NCBI GenBank assembly: GCA_040394775.1
Contig: JBEBRN010000033.1
Span: 1 to 29,960, forward strand
DNA: 29,960 nucleotides
Direction of reading: 5' to 3'
Origin: 40-80 sp040394775
GTDB taxonomy: Bacteria > Bacteroidota > Bacteroidia > Flavobacteriales_D > Crocinitomicaceae
Positions 5,715-14,234 of this stretch are shown here, one piece after another (the first letter of the stretch is position 1; the number at the start of each line of letters is the position of its first letter). The position numbers and the translations under genes were made by a program. The notes under the pieces were generated by a model. It was given only the letters and a program-made list of their open reading frames with translations. It searched no databases and was not told the origin of the DNA.

Positions 5715-7475
5715 TCAATTCTCTGAAAACTGAATTTCGTGTAACTTTCTATAAAATCCATCTAATTCCAAAAGCTCGTGGTGCGTCCCAATTTCTTTGA
5801 CCTCTCCTTGATCCATCACGACAATGAGATCTGCTTTTTGAATGGTGGAAAGACGGTGAGCAATCACAATCGCTGTTCGTCCTTTGGTGATTTTGTCGGT
5901 CGCTTGCTGAATTAAATATTCACTTTCACTATCGACGCTGGATGTGGCTTCGTCTAAGATCAAAATGTTTGGTTGATAGACATACGCACGAATGAATGAG
6001 AGTAATTGTCTTTGTCCAACGGAAAGTACACTTCCTCTTTCACCCATCATGAAATCGTAGTTTCCAGGTAATTGCATAATGAAATCATGTGCGCCCACTG
6101 CTTTGGATGCTTCAATTACTTCTTCTCGTGTAATTTCAGGATTATTTAGCGTGATATTGTTCAGAATGGTGTCCGAAAAAAGGAAAACATCTTGTAAAAC
6201 AATCGCAATATTTTTTCTTAAAAAGTTTAAATCGATGTCTTTGATGGAAGTGTTTCCCACTTTGATGTCACCTTTTTGAAACTCGTAAAAACGCGTTAAT
6301 AAATTGACAATCGTTGTTTTTCCAGCACCTGTCGCACCAACGAAAGCAACCATTTTTCCTTTTGGAATGGTAATATCAATTCCTTTTAATACCCAATCTT
6401 CCTTTTTATATGCAAAATAAACATCGTTGAAATGCAAGTCTTGGTTAAAATCAATATTCGACAAATTTCCGCTAGCTTGATCATTCTCCTTCATATCTAA
6501 CACTTCAAAAACGCGTTCAGCACGAACAATTCCACGTTGTAAAACATTGAATTTATCTGCTAATTGACGAATTGGTCGAAATAACATATTAATCCACAAG
6601 GTAAAAGCGAATATTTCCCCAAAAATAGTGGAAGAGTCATTCGTTTCCCCCATCACGTACAAACCACCCCAAACTAATAGGAAGGCGATGGATAAAGATG
6701 CTAATAAATCAACAACTGGAAAAAAGATAGAGAAAGCCCAAACCGCATTAATGTGTGCTTGCCGATGTCCCGCATTGATTTCTTTAAATTTTCCATATTC
6801 TTGCTTCTCACGATTGAACAGTTGCACGATTGACATTCCTGATAAATGCTCTTGAACAAAGGTGTTCAGCAATGTTACTTGTTTGCGCTCTTGTTGGAAG
6901 GATTTCCGCATCGCTCTTGCAAAAATTCGAGTGGCAATAATCAAAATAGGAATAGGTGCCAACGATAAAAGTGTCAATTGCCAGTTGGATACAAACATCA
7001 GTACTAAAACAACAATCAGTAATAATAAATCACCGACGATACTGATTAATCCCGAAGAAAAAACATCTGAAATAGCTTCAATATCTGAAACTAAGCGAGT
7101 GATTAAATTGCCAATAGGTGTTTTGTCGAAATAATTGACTCTGAATTTAATGATATGCGCATATAGTTTCTTCCGAATATCTAAAATGATAGACTGCGCC
7201 ATTAAATTACTATAAAATGAACTTAAAAATTGAAAAACTCCTTCGGCAAAAGAGATCACCACAAGTATCAACGTCCATTTAGTCAGTTCCGAATGATTTT
7301 GCGTATTGACAATGAAACGGTTCACTATTTCACCAATTAAAATAGGTCTAATCGGTGCTAAGAAGCCAACAATGATTGTAAATAATAAGGTATATACCAA
7401 AAAACGCTTGTAATCTTTAGCGAAAACAAGTAACCGTTTAAATACATCGAAATCTGACTTACCTTGCTGACTCAT
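5715..7475 (-). CDS. MsbA-like ABC exporter (fused permease and ATPase)
   Basis: This is a half-transporter that would act as a homodimer in the inner membrane, exporting lipids or lipophilic compounds. In its 586 residues, the first ~320 form the six-helix ABC membrane domain (KRFLVYTLLFTIIVGFLAPI, DLLLLIVVLVLMFVSNWQL and others). The nucleotide-binding domain follows: Walker A GATGAGKTT near residue 378, ABC signature LSVGQRQ near 483, Walker B ILILDEATSSVDSES near 503, and the switch histidine in AHRLST near 537. Length is standard. Its ATG lies two bases after the lipA stop codon on the same strand, so the two are co-transcribed. The substrate cannot be read from sequence: MsbA-type lipid A flipping and multidrug export are both possible. 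Confidence 0.93.
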   Translation of the reverse strand: MSQQGKSDFDVFKRLLVFAKDYKRFLVYTLLFTIIVGFLAPIRPILIGEIVNRFIVNTQNHSELTKWTLILVVISFAEGVFQFLSSFYSNLMAQSIILDIRKKLYAHIIKFRVNYFDKTPIGNLITRLVSDIEAISDVFSSGLISIVGDLLLLIVVLVLMFVSNWQLTLLSLAPIPILIIATRIFARAMRKSFQQERKQVTLLNTFVQEHLSGMSIVQLFNREKQEYGKFKEINAGHRQAHINAVWAFSIFFPVVDLLASLSIAFLLVWGGLYVMGETNDSSTIFGEIFAFTLWINMLFRPIRQLADKFNVLQRGIVRAERVFEVLDMKENDQASGNLSNIDFNQDLHFNDVYFAYKKEDWVLKGIDITIPKGKMVAFVGATGAGKTTIVNLLTRFYEFQKGDIKVGNTSIKDIDLNFLRKNIAIVLQDVFLFSDTILNNITLNNPEITREEVIEASKAVGAHDFIMQLPGNYDFMMGERGSVLSVGQRQLLSFIRAYVYQPNILILDEATSSVDSESEYLIQQATDKITKGRTAIVIAHRLSTIQKADLIVVMDQGEVKEIGTHHELLELDGFYRKLHEIQFSEN

Positions 7476-7477
7476 TA

Positions 7478-8359
7478 TTATAAATCAAACATATGTCTTT
7501 CAGCGTGATAAGAGGAGCGAACTAAAGGTCCACTTTCAACAATTCGGAAGCCTAATTTTAAACCATATTCTTTGTATTCTGCAAATCGTTCAGGTGTTAC
7601 GAATTCAACTACTGGTAAGTGATTTGGTGATGGTTGCAAATACTGTCCTAATGTAACGATATCAACATTTACACTGTGTAAGTCGTCTAACGATTCTAGA
7701 ATTTCTTCATGTGTTTCACCTAAACCAAGCATAATTCCAGATTTAGTTCGCATTCCTGCTTTTTTCAAGCGGAAAAGAACTTCTAGGCTACGGTCATATT
7801 TCGCTTGAATACGTACTTCTTTTGTTAAACGTCGAACAGTTTCTATGTTGTGCGAAACCACTTCTGGAGCTACGTCAATGATTCGTTGTAAGTTCTCCCA
7901 TTTTCCCGCAAAGTCTGGAATTAATGTTTCTAGTGTTGTTCCTGGATTCGAGTGTCGAATGGCATTTACCGTTTTCGCCCAAACAATAGAACCACCGTCT
8001 TTTAAATCGTCTCTATCAACAGAAGTGATAACAGCATGTTTTACTGCCATTAATTTGATCGATTGAGCGACACGTGCTGGTTCAAACATATCAGGTTCGT
8101 CTGGTTTTCCTGTTTTTACACCACAGAAACCACAGCTTCTTGTACAGATATTACCTAAAATCATGAAAGTAGCGGTACCATATCCCCAACATTCACCCAT
8201 ATTTGGACAGCTTCCACTCTCACAAATGGTATGTAATCCATGTTCTTCAACAATGTTGCGAACTTTCTTGTAACTCTCTCCTGTTGGAAGTTTGACACGC
8301 AACCATTTTGGTTTCTTAATGCGTATCTTCTCTACATTTTCAATATTTTCTTCACTCAT
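7478..8359 (-). CDS. lipA: Lipoyl synthase
   Basis: LipA is a radical-SAM enzyme that inserts two sulfur atoms into the octanoyl chain bound to lipoyl domains of 2-oxoacid dehydrogenases and the glycine cleavage H protein. The 293-residue product has both iron-sulfur motifs: the auxiliary cluster cysteines C46, C51 and C57 in CESGSCPNMGEC, and the radical-SAM CxxxCxxC at C72, C76 and C79 (CTRSCGFC). The C-terminal RSSYHAERH supplies the conserved serine that ligates the auxiliary cluster. Length is typical. It is first in a two-gene unit with the ABC exporter. A TAnnTTTG box at 8434-8441 and a perfect palindrome at 8416-8432 lie upstream. No lipB is adjacent. Confidence 0.97.
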   Translation of the reverse strand: MSEENIENVEKIRIKKPKWLRVKLPTGESYKKVRNIVEEHGLHTICESGSCPNMGECWGYGTATFMILGNICTRSCGFCGVKTGKPDEPDMFEPARVAQSIKLMAVKHAVITSVDRDDLKDGGSIVWAKTVNAIRHSNPGTTLETLIPDFAGKWENLQRIIDVAPEVVSHNIETVRRLTKEVRIQAKYDRSLEVLFRLKKAGMRTKSGIMLGLGETHEEILESLDDLHSVNVDIVTLGQYLQPSPNHLPVVEFVTPERFAEYKEYGLKLGFRIVESGPLVRSSYHAERHMFDL

Positions 8360-8415
8360 AGAGCGTAATTTTATAATTTAAAACTTGAGACTATCAAAAA
8401 ATGTTTAATTTTAGA

Positions 8416-8432
8416 AATCAAATCATTTGATT
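8416..8432. promoter_or_regulatory. Palindrome AATCAAAT-C-ATTTGATT, operator candidate
   Basis: Perfect 8-base arms around one central base lie in the 117-base divergent region between lipA and the OsmC gene. The palindrome sits one base from the lipA -7 box, over the expected start of transcription, where a bound regulator would block the promoter. The half-site does not match a regulator I can name. Confidence 0.5.
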
Positions 8433-8433
8433 G

Positions 8434-8441
8434 CAAAAATA
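8434..8441 (-). promoter_or_regulatory. -7 box of lipA promoter (TATTTTTG)
   Basis: On the minus strand this reads TATTTTTGCA, a full TAnnTTTG match. It lies about 75 bases before the lipA ATG. No TTG occurs at 17-23 bases upstream, so the -33 part is degenerate. Confidence 0.45.
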
Positions 8442-8476
8442 CAAATTATCCAACGTTAAAAATTAAAAGAATAGTT

Positions 8477-8881
8477 ATGATTACTTCAAAAGTGACTTAT
8501 TTAGGAAACCTACGAAATTCATGTGAACACATTGCTTCTGGAACGAAGATAATTACAGATGCACCTGTTGACAATCATGGTCAAGGTAGTACATTCTCTC
8601 CAACAGACTTAATGGCAACGTCTTATGCGTCTTGTATGATTACTATTATTGGGATTTACTGCGATAGTCAAGGTTTGAATTTTAAACATGCAGAGGCAGA
8701 AGTGACGAAAATAATGGGTTCCAATCCACGAAGAATTTCAAAGATTGTTTTGCATTTAGATTTATCTGGAAATGATTGGGATGAAAATCAACAAAAGCAT
8801 GTATTGGCTGCAGGAAGAGCGTGTCCAGTAGCGAAAACACTAGGGGATAATATCGAATTAGATTTTACGGTTGCTTTTTAG
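8477..8881 (+). CDS. OsmC/Ohr-family peroxiredoxin
   Basis: OsmC-family proteins reduce organic and inorganic peroxides in the cytoplasm using two cysteines, often with reduced lipoamide or another dithiol as donor. The 134-residue product has the expected fold order: PVDNHGQGSTFSPTDLMATS, then the peroxidatic cysteine C53 in SYASCMITIIG, and the resolving cysteine C116 in AAGRACPVAKTL. Length is normal. It is divergent from lipA, and the link is suggestive because Ohr-type enzymes use lipoylated partners, but that is inference. Its 3' end overlaps the convergent yidD gene by 17 bases. Confidence 0.9.
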   Translation: MITSKVTYLGNLRNSCEHIASGTKIITDAPVDNHGQGSTFSPTDLMATSYASCMITIIGIYCDSQGLNFKHAEAEVTKIMGSNPRRISKIVLHLDLSGNDWDENQQKHVLAAGRACPVAKTLGDNIELDFTVAF

Positions 8882-9119
8882 TCGGCTTTTTTGGAACTGG
8901 GTCAGGACCGAAACTACCCCATGGATGACAGCGAGAAATTCGTCTTGTACCCAAATAAATACCTTTGAAAATTCCCCATTCTTTAATTGCTTCAATCGCA
9001 TAATGTGAACAAGTCGGTTGATATCTACATTTGGATGGAAAGATAGGGCTAATAAATAGTTGATATATTCGAATCGTTAAAATAAATGGAAATTGTATGA
9101 TCTGACGGAGTAACTTCAT
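8865..9119 (-). CDS. yidD: Membrane protein insertion efficiency factor YidD
   Basis: YidD is a small amphipathic protein at the inner membrane that assists YidC/Sec-dependent membrane protein insertion. The 84-residue product carries the family hallmark: IYQLFISPIFPSKCRYQPTC with SHYAIEAIKEWG following, then RISRCHPWGSFGPDPVP near the C-terminus, with the conserved cysteines. The tail is basic (KKPTKKQP), as is common. It is not beside rnpA, rpmH or yidC here. It converges on and overlaps the OsmC gene. Confidence 0.95.
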   Translation of the reverse strand: MKLLRQIIQFPFILTIRIYQLFISPIFPSKCRYQPTCSHYAIEAIKEWGIFKGIYLGTRRISRCHPWGSFGPDPVPKKPTKKQP

Positions 9120-9162
9120 GAGAAATCTGCGTTAAGACTGTAAAAATAAGAATAGATTGTTT

Positions 9163-10125
9163 ATGAGAAAAATTATTTTTGGATTAATCGTATTGGTGAA
9201 TATTACATTTGCCCAGAGTCAGACTAGGAATTGGGATGATGAATTACTCTTTGTAACCAATCCTGAATTAGAAGGAGTCATTGTTTCCACCAATAAATTG
9301 ATCGAAGGTAATTGGGTGAGTATGCCTCAAACTAAGTTTTGGGCATCTATCATGCGTTTGTCTCCAGATAGTTGTTTGATAAATGTCGCTTCTAGTAGGC
9401 TTATTGTTGAGCGTAAATCATTGAGAGATTGGAATCGTTATACTGATATTCAAAAAGATAGTTATAGAGACAGTATACGAAGAGTGTATAATGTTGATTC
9501 GACGGATAAGATTTATGTAACGACTGGTAAAAATGATTTTTATCGTTTCAAAGAGGTTTATCCTAGTTTGACAAAAGGTATTTTAGCGTTTGAAGATAAT
9601 AATGTTGACCCTTGGTACGCACAAGCAATCTTACTCATCGAAAGTCCTGCACAATTAAAGAAGTCGAAAGCGGGAGCGTATGGTGCTTTTCAATTAATGC
9701 CAGCTATTGCTCGTATGTATGGATTAACCGTCAATAAATATCAAGATGAACGATCTGATTTTAATCGCTCTGCTTATGCTGCCTCTAGTTTAATAAAGAA
9801 TGTATGCGTACCCTCAGCAAAAAAAATATTGGCAGAGAATAATTATCAATTTGAAGAAAATGATTTATGGTTCCGATTATTTGTCTTACATATTTATCAT
9901 GCGGGTTCTGGAAATGTGCGTGCAGTAGTGGAAAAAATAGGACATTTAGCCGATGGTAATCTACTCATTCAGCAAATGTGGCAGACAAAAGCAGCTCAAT
10001 TTGGAAATAGTTCTCAAAATTATTCACAGTTAGCCCTAGCAGCACAATACATTATTCATGATATGACAAGTGGTTCATGTCAGGGAATATTCGAATGTTC
10101 CGTAGAGGAGGTACACACTAATTAA
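9163..10125 (+). CDS. Lytic transglycosylase-like (SLT domain) secreted protein
   Basis: This is probably a periplasmic or outer-membrane peptidoglycan lytic transglycosylase. The start chosen is ATG at 9163 (320 residues), giving a clean signal peptide MRKIIFGLIVLVNITFAQS; a TTG two codons earlier is less likely. The SLT-type goose-lysozyme fold is recognisable in the second half: YAQAILLIESPAQL with the catalytic glutamate at about residue 160, GAYGAFQLMPAIARMYGL, and LHIYHAGSGNVRAVVEKIG in place of the usual AYNAG motif. The N-terminal ~130 residues are not a known domain. Divergent from yidD with only 43 bases between. A hairpin with a T run follows the stop. Confidence 0.8.
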   Translation: MRKIIFGLIVLVNITFAQSQTRNWDDELLFVTNPELEGVIVSTNKLIEGNWVSMPQTKFWASIMRLSPDSCLINVASSRLIVERKSLRDWNRYTDIQKDSYRDSIRRVYNVDSTDKIYVTTGKNDFYRFKEVYPSLTKGILAFEDNNVDPWYAQAILLIESPAQLKKSKAGAYGAFQLMPAIARMYGLTVNKYQDERSDFNRSAYAASSLIKNVCVPSAKKILAENNYQFEENDLWFRLFVLHIYHAGSGNVRAVVEKIGHLADGNLLIQQMWQTKAAQFGNSSQNYSQLALAAQYIIHDMTSGSCQGIFECSVEEVHTN

Positions 10126-10144
10126 GCGCTGTATTTCACAAACT

Positions 10145-10197
10145 AAGCTTTTGGTATGATTACCATCTTATTTACTATGAGGTGATTAGCTTTTTTT
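10145..10197 (+). terminator. Probable intrinsic terminator after the transglycosylase gene
   Basis: AAGCT (10145-10149) pairs with AGCTT before a run of seven Ts (10191-10197). An inner imperfect helix (ATTACC against GGTGAT) fills the stem. The stem is interrupted, so this is a moderate call. Confidence 0.45.
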
Positions 10198-10238
10198 GTA
10201 AAATTCTATTTTTGGGTATGTGTCTAATTTTAAACTAA

Positions 10239-10271
10239 TTGTAAATAGTATATTATATATTTCTATTTTTG
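10239..10271 (+). promoter_or_regulatory. Promoter of the DUF3078 gene, TTG-N22-TATTTTTG
   Basis: TATTTTTGCA at 10264 fully matches the -7 consensus and has a TTG at 10239-10241, 22 bases upstream, at the long end of the usual spacing. A second TATTTTTG at 10207-10214 lacks a suitably spaced TTG. Transcription from the first would start near 10277, about 12 bases before the ATG. Confidence 0.55.
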
Positions 10272-10288
10272 CACAAAAATTTATAAAA

Positions 10289-11242
10289 ATGAAGAAAATT
10301 TATTTAGTAGTTACTTTTCTATTTTTTGGAGTATATGCAGCTTTAGCGCAAGATACAACACCATTAAAGGATACTACTTATTGGAATGCTAAGTTATTAT
10401 TTGGTTTAAACGGAACTCAGACTAGTTTTGTGAATTGGTCAGCGGGTGGTAGAAGTAACCTGTCAGTATTAGGATTCATTGATGGTACTGCAAATTATCA
10501 AAAAGAGCGTTGGAAGTGGGATAGTGACTTAAAGTTAGCGTTGGGAGGTGTTCGATTCTTTGATAAGGCAGCGGGGCCTAAATACCAAAAGACAGATGAC
10601 CGTATCGATATACAAACAACATTGGGTTATGAAATCGTCGATAAGAAAAAGTGGTATTTTACTTTCACATCAGGATTTAAAACGCAAATGATGAACGGTT
10701 TTGTTTATCCAAATGACTCCATCAAAACATCTAAATTCATGGCTCCAGGATATTTATCTGCTGCTTTAGGTATTGAATATGCACCAAGCAAGCATATGAA
10801 TATGTTTTTATCTCCAATCGCATTAAAATATACATTTGTGAGAGATAGAATGTTGTCTGATCAAGGTGCTTACGGAGTGGAAGCAGCAGAATATGATTTA
10901 GGAGGAATGTTGATTACACACGGTAAAATGTTCCGACAAGAATATGGAGCGTATTTTCGTTTTATATTTAATAAAGAGTTGATGAAAAACATTGAGATGA
11001 AATCTCGATTAGAGTTATTTTCTAATTACATTAATAATCCACAAAATATTGACGTAAATGCTGAAGTACTCTTTACATTTAAAGTCAATAGCTGGCTATC
11101 TGCATCAGTTCAGTGGAACTTAATTTACGATGATGATATTGATGTAATGGACTCTAAAGGAGCTGTTGGACCAAGAACACAATTCAAGTCTGTTATAGGA
11201 ATTGGTGTATCGTATGCATTGAAAAATAAAAACGCTAAATAA
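10289..11242 (+). CDS. DUF3078 outer-membrane beta-barrel protein
   Basis: DUF3078 proteins are Bacteroidota outer-membrane proteins of unknown function. The start chosen is ATG at 10289, which gives 317 residues and a signal peptide MKKIYLVVTFLFFGVYAALA ending at AQ; longer readings begin upstream of the promoter. The family opening WNAKLLFGLNGTQTSFVNWS followed by AGGRSNLSVLG is clear, and the rest shows alternating strands with many aromatic residues, as in a barrel (RWKWDSDLKLALGGVRFF, KKWYFTFTSGFKTQMMNGF). It ends in a strand-like tail (VIGIGVSYALKNKNAK). It has its own promoter and a strong bidirectional terminator, so it is transcribed alone. Confidence 0.88.
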   Translation: MKKIYLVVTFLFFGVYAALAQDTTPLKDTTYWNAKLLFGLNGTQTSFVNWSAGGRSNLSVLGFIDGTANYQKERWKWDSDLKLALGGVRFFDKAAGPKYQKTDDRIDIQTTLGYEIVDKKKWYFTFTSGFKTQMMNGFVYPNDSIKTSKFMAPGYLSAALGIEYAPSKHMNMFLSPIALKYTFVRDRMLSDQGAYGVEAAEYDLGGMLITHGKMFRQEYGAYFRFIFNKELMKNIEMKSRLELFSNYINNPQNIDVNAEVLFTFKVNSWLSASVQWNLIYDDDIDVMDSKGAVGPRTQFKSVIGIGVSYALKNKNAK

Positions 11243-11263
11243 GAACAGTAGTTCATATACAGT

Positions 11264-11302
11264 TAAAAAAAAACACAAGTCTTTAAGGCTTGTGTTTTTT
11301 TT
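11264..11302. terminator. Bidirectional intrinsic terminator
   Basis: A-rich flank, AAACACAAG, CTTTAAGG-type inner loop, then CTTGTGTTTTTTTT. The stem is strong and has As on one side and Ts on the other, so it serves both the DUF3078 gene and the convergent AMP nucleosidase gene. Confidence 0.88.
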
Positions 11303-11317
11303 GGGGTTGTAATTAAA

Positions 11318-12088
11318 CTAAAAATGTAAGTGCTTTACCGTGTGACCTTTATTAATCAATTGTTTCAATGATTCAATTCCTAAATTTAAGTGATTATCCA
11401 CAAACTTCGCCGTTACCTTTAAATCACTTTTACTCGTTTTAACACCTTCCGATATCATTGGTTGATCCGAAACTAATAATAAGGCACCCGTTGGAATTTG
11501 ATTGGCAAATCCTACTGAGAAAATAGTCGCCGTTTCCATGTCAATTGCCATTACTCGAATTTGATGTAAATATTCTTTAAATTTATCATCATGTTCCCAA
11601 ACTCTTCTGTTGGTGGTATAAACAGTTCCTGTCCAATAATCGAGAGAATTATCACGAATAGTAGTAGATATTGCCTTTTGAAGCGCGAATGCGGGTAATG
11701 CAGGAACTTCTGGTGGAAAGTAATCATTAGATGTTCCGTCTCCTCGAATGGCTGCAATAGGTAGAATTAAATCACCAACTTCATTTTTCTTTTTCAAGCC
11801 ACCACATTTACCAAGGAATAGTGCCGCTTTTGGTGTGATAGCGGATAATAAATCCATAACTGTTGCTGCAGAAGCACTTCCCATTCCGAAATTAATAATG
11901 GTAATACCACCTGCAGTGGCACATTGCATAGGCTTCTTTTTACCTACTACTGGAACATTGAATCTTTCCGCAAATTTCTCCACATAGTTAATAAAATTAC
12001 AAACGATGATATATTCACCGAAATTCTCTAATTTTTCTCCTGTATATCGAGGTAACCAATTGTGGACTATTTCTTCTTTAGTAGTCAT
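11318..12088 (-). CDS. amn: AMP nucleosidase (short form)
   Basis: This enzyme cleaves AMP to adenine and ribose 5-phosphate in the cytoplasm. The 256-residue product belongs to the PNP/UDP phosphorylase superfamily and matches the short Bacteroidota AMP nucleosidases, which lack the N-terminal domain of the ~480-residue enterobacterial enzyme. Recognisable parts are ITIINFGMGSASAATVMDLL, PKAALFLGKCGGLKKKNEVG, GDGTSNDYFPPEVPALPA, and the substrate-binding MAIDMETATIFSVG followed by LLLVSDQP. The gene name rests on family resemblance, and another nucleosidase or phosphorylase specificity is possible. Its ATG lies inside the last codons of the C25 protease gene (11-base overlap), so the two are translationally linked. 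Confidence 0.85.
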   Translation of the reverse strand: MTTKEEIVHNWLPRYTGEKLENFGEYIIVCNFINYVEKFAERFNVPVVGKKKPMQCATAGGITIINFGMGSASAATVMDLLSAITPKAALFLGKCGGLKKKNEVGDLILPIAAIRGDGTSNDYFPPEVPALPAFALQKAISTTIRDNSLDYWTGTVYTTNRRVWEHDDKFKEYLHQIRVMAIDMETATIFSVGFANQIPTGALLLVSDQPMISEGVKTSKSDLKVTAKFVDNHLNLGIESLKQLINKGHTVKHLHF

Positions 12089-14234
12089 TTGTTTTAATGA
12101 TTTTAGTTGTGTAAACGCCGACGTTAGTTTGAATAATGATAGTATAAACGCCAGCTGATAAAAACTCTAAATTAAAACTATTTTCCGTGGGTTCATAATA
12201 ATTAGCTACTTTTTTTCCACTTACATCAAACAAATTAATTGATTTTATGATATCCATTCCCGTTATTTTTAATTCTTTAGAAACTGGATTAGGATAAAGT
12301 GTAAACGGTTGGTCATTTTCAGGAATAATGTGAAGTTGATCTATATACGTTCGATAATTACTTTTACTTGCTACGATTTCAACTTTGGTATTTGGTAATA
12401 ATTGAACATTATCAAAAGTGATTCTATGATTGCTACTTACGCCTCGAGCTATTACTGAATTGTTTTGAGATAAGGTTACAAAGCAATCATCTTCATTGAT
12501 GTCAAAAGAAAGTGCTTGCTGTTGACTACTCATATCTCCGTGTGTATTTAATAGAATAGCCCCTTTTTGATTGACTCTCATTTTTAAACTCGGATCACCA
12601 AATAATATCCATGTTTGCATGACTTCTTCTCCATACATGGTAGGGTAGTGCTCTAACATACTGAGTTGTGCATTGTAAAAAGCCGCCCCAAGTGTAGATT
12701 TATAGTCTGAATTATGGGGGTTCATTAATCGTGAAAACTCATCTTGTGTTTCCATCGGTGGTGCCCATGACATCAGAATAGTAGAACCTGTAAACGCCAC
12801 ACTTCCAGTAAAACGATTATTTTTAGTGTTCGTCACAAATACTTCTGCCATGCAATCTAAACCAATGTATTTCCCATGATTACAAGCTACAGAAATGACG
12901 ATCGGCAATTGGTCGTAATTTTCCAGCTGCTTCACATGCATCGTGAAGAAATTACCCGTATTCATTACGCTAAAATCTCCATGACCGGTGTAGAATAGAA
13001 ATCCTTGTCCGTTATTGATGCCTTGTTGAATATCGTCTTTTGTCGGATCGCCTGGAGCATCCAAACCACCTTGTGAACCATCGTAATATTCAGACGGAAT
13101 CATACCTGCGGAATCTGCAAGATGTTGACCAATTTTACGTAAATGCTCCCAATCTGTTTCATTGTCATCACCAATATTTGTTCCTTGATTGGAGCCAATT
13201 AGTAGGAGATTCTTTTCGTAGTTGTCATAAAAGCCGTATCGCTCGTAGAAAATGGTTTTGTCTATCTGAATGCGATTTTGGTCTTCATCACCTGAAAGCC
13301 GACCAACAAATAATTCGGGCACGAAGTCATTTCCATCAATAAAGCCATAATACGTATCACTGTAATAATCATCATTCAAAAATTGCTTATACAAATAAGA
13401 AGGTATTTCATCAAAATCTCCGACTAACAATACATAAAGTATATCCGGAATCGAATCGTAATAATCACTGATTTTTTGTTTGATATCTTCTGGAAAAAAT
13501 ACGGAGTTATCTAACTTTAATAAATGACATTGTATGCCAATTTGTTCTTTCCAGTGGGCAAATCGATGAATTAAACTATCGGAAGTATTTCGATAGACAA
13601 TAAGCATTTCACCATTCTCGCTAATCGGCTGATATTTAGGAGTGAAAGATGATAAAGTAGTATGTGAATAGCTATTTTTGGTAGTTCCAAAATTTCGATC
13701 TATCAATTGTTCATTTATACCGTTTTCACTCTCTTTTATTAGTGTAATGCGAAACTTGGTGTAGATTTTTAGTTGTTGTTTTTGGGTATTGTATTTTATT
13801 GGGAAAACATGGAAAGTTTGTAGTCGTAAATCACGAGCAATGACAGGCTGATTCGACTTGAAATGTGATTGAGGAAAGAATGTATTGGAATTAAATTTCT
13901 CAATAAAGTAAGTCATGTCGTAGACTGAAAATTTCTCGTATTTTTTTTCCAATCCATGTGATATCGGTATATTAATAAAATCAATGACAACGCTATCCAA
14001 AAAAATAATACGGATTGAATACTTCCCTTTTTTAGGTAGTTCAACTTTATAGTTATAGAGAGGAAGAGAGGGAGCATTCGCTTGATAAGTCCAACTTAGA
14101 GGTGCTTTTATTTGTAGCGTATTTGAGGTTGTTTGATAAGCATTTTCAATCGAAATGACAGTAGAATACTTGTTTTGCCCATAACTAAAAGAAGAGAGCA
14201 TTAAAAAAACAAATAAAAGTGTCGTTTTGTACAT
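12078..14234 (-). CDS. Gingipain-like C25 cysteine protease, T9SS cargo
   Basis: This is a secreted protease of family C25. The start chosen is ATG at 14234 (718 residues), which puts a clean signal peptide (MYKTTLLFVFLMLSSFSYGQ) at the front; the longer reading adds 21 residues ahead of it. An N-terminal beta-rich prodomain is followed by the catalytic domain: ILYVLLVGDFDEIP, ELFVGRLSGDEDQNRIQ, the catalytic histidine H418 in FYTGHGDFSV and the nucleophile C451 in VISVACNHG, then FTGSTILMSW and WILFGDPSLKMRV. The C-terminus is a type A T9SS sorting domain: LYPNPVSKELKI, INLFDVSGKKV, FLSAGVYTIIIQTN. The protein should cross the outer membrane and be surface-attached or released. The stop overlaps the start of the AMP nucleosidase gene. 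No T9SS machinery genes are in the window. Confidence 0.92.
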   Translation of the reverse strand: MYKTTLLFVFLMLSSFSYGQNKYSTVISIENAYQTTSNTLQIKAPLSWTYQANAPSLPLYNYKVELPKKGKYSIRIIFLDSVVIDFINIPISHGLEKKYEKFSVYDMTYFIEKFNSNTFFPQSHFKSNQPVIARDLRLQTFHVFPIKYNTQKQQLKIYTKFRITLIKESENGINEQLIDRNFGTTKNSYSHTTLSSFTPKYQPISENGEMLIVYRNTSDSLIHRFAHWKEQIGIQCHLLKLDNSVFFPEDIKQKISDYYDSIPDILYVLLVGDFDEIPSYLYKQFLNDDYYSDTYYGFIDGNDFVPELFVGRLSGDEDQNRIQIDKTIFYERYGFYDNYEKNLLLIGSNQGTNIGDDNETDWEHLRKIGQHLADSAGMIPSEYYDGSQGGLDAPGDPTKDDIQQGINNGQGFLFYTGHGDFSVMNTGNFFTMHVKQLENYDQLPIVISVACNHGKYIGLDCMAEVFVTNTKNNRFTGSVAFTGSTILMSWAPPMETQDEFSRLMNPHNSDYKSTLGAAFYNAQLSMLEHYPTMYGEEVMQTWILFGDPSLKMRVNQKGAILLNTHGDMSSQQQALSFDINEDDCFVTLSQNNSVIARGVSSNHRITFDNVQLLPNTKVEIVASKSNYRTYIDQLHIIPENDQPFTLYPNPVSKELKITGMDIIKSINLFDVSGKKVANYYEPTENSFNLEFLSAGVYTIIIQTNVGVYTTKIIKTNDY

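Noticed and set aside
5549..5761. 70-residue minus-strand reading across the end of the ABC exporter and the palindrome
   Set aside because: It overlaps the exporter's 3' end in another frame and follows the inverted repeats; composition is that of non-coding repeat DNA.
10207..10214. First TATTTTTG upstream of the DUF3078 gene as the main promoter
   Set aside because: No TTG at 17-23 bases upstream. The second box at 10264 has one and fits the chosen start better.
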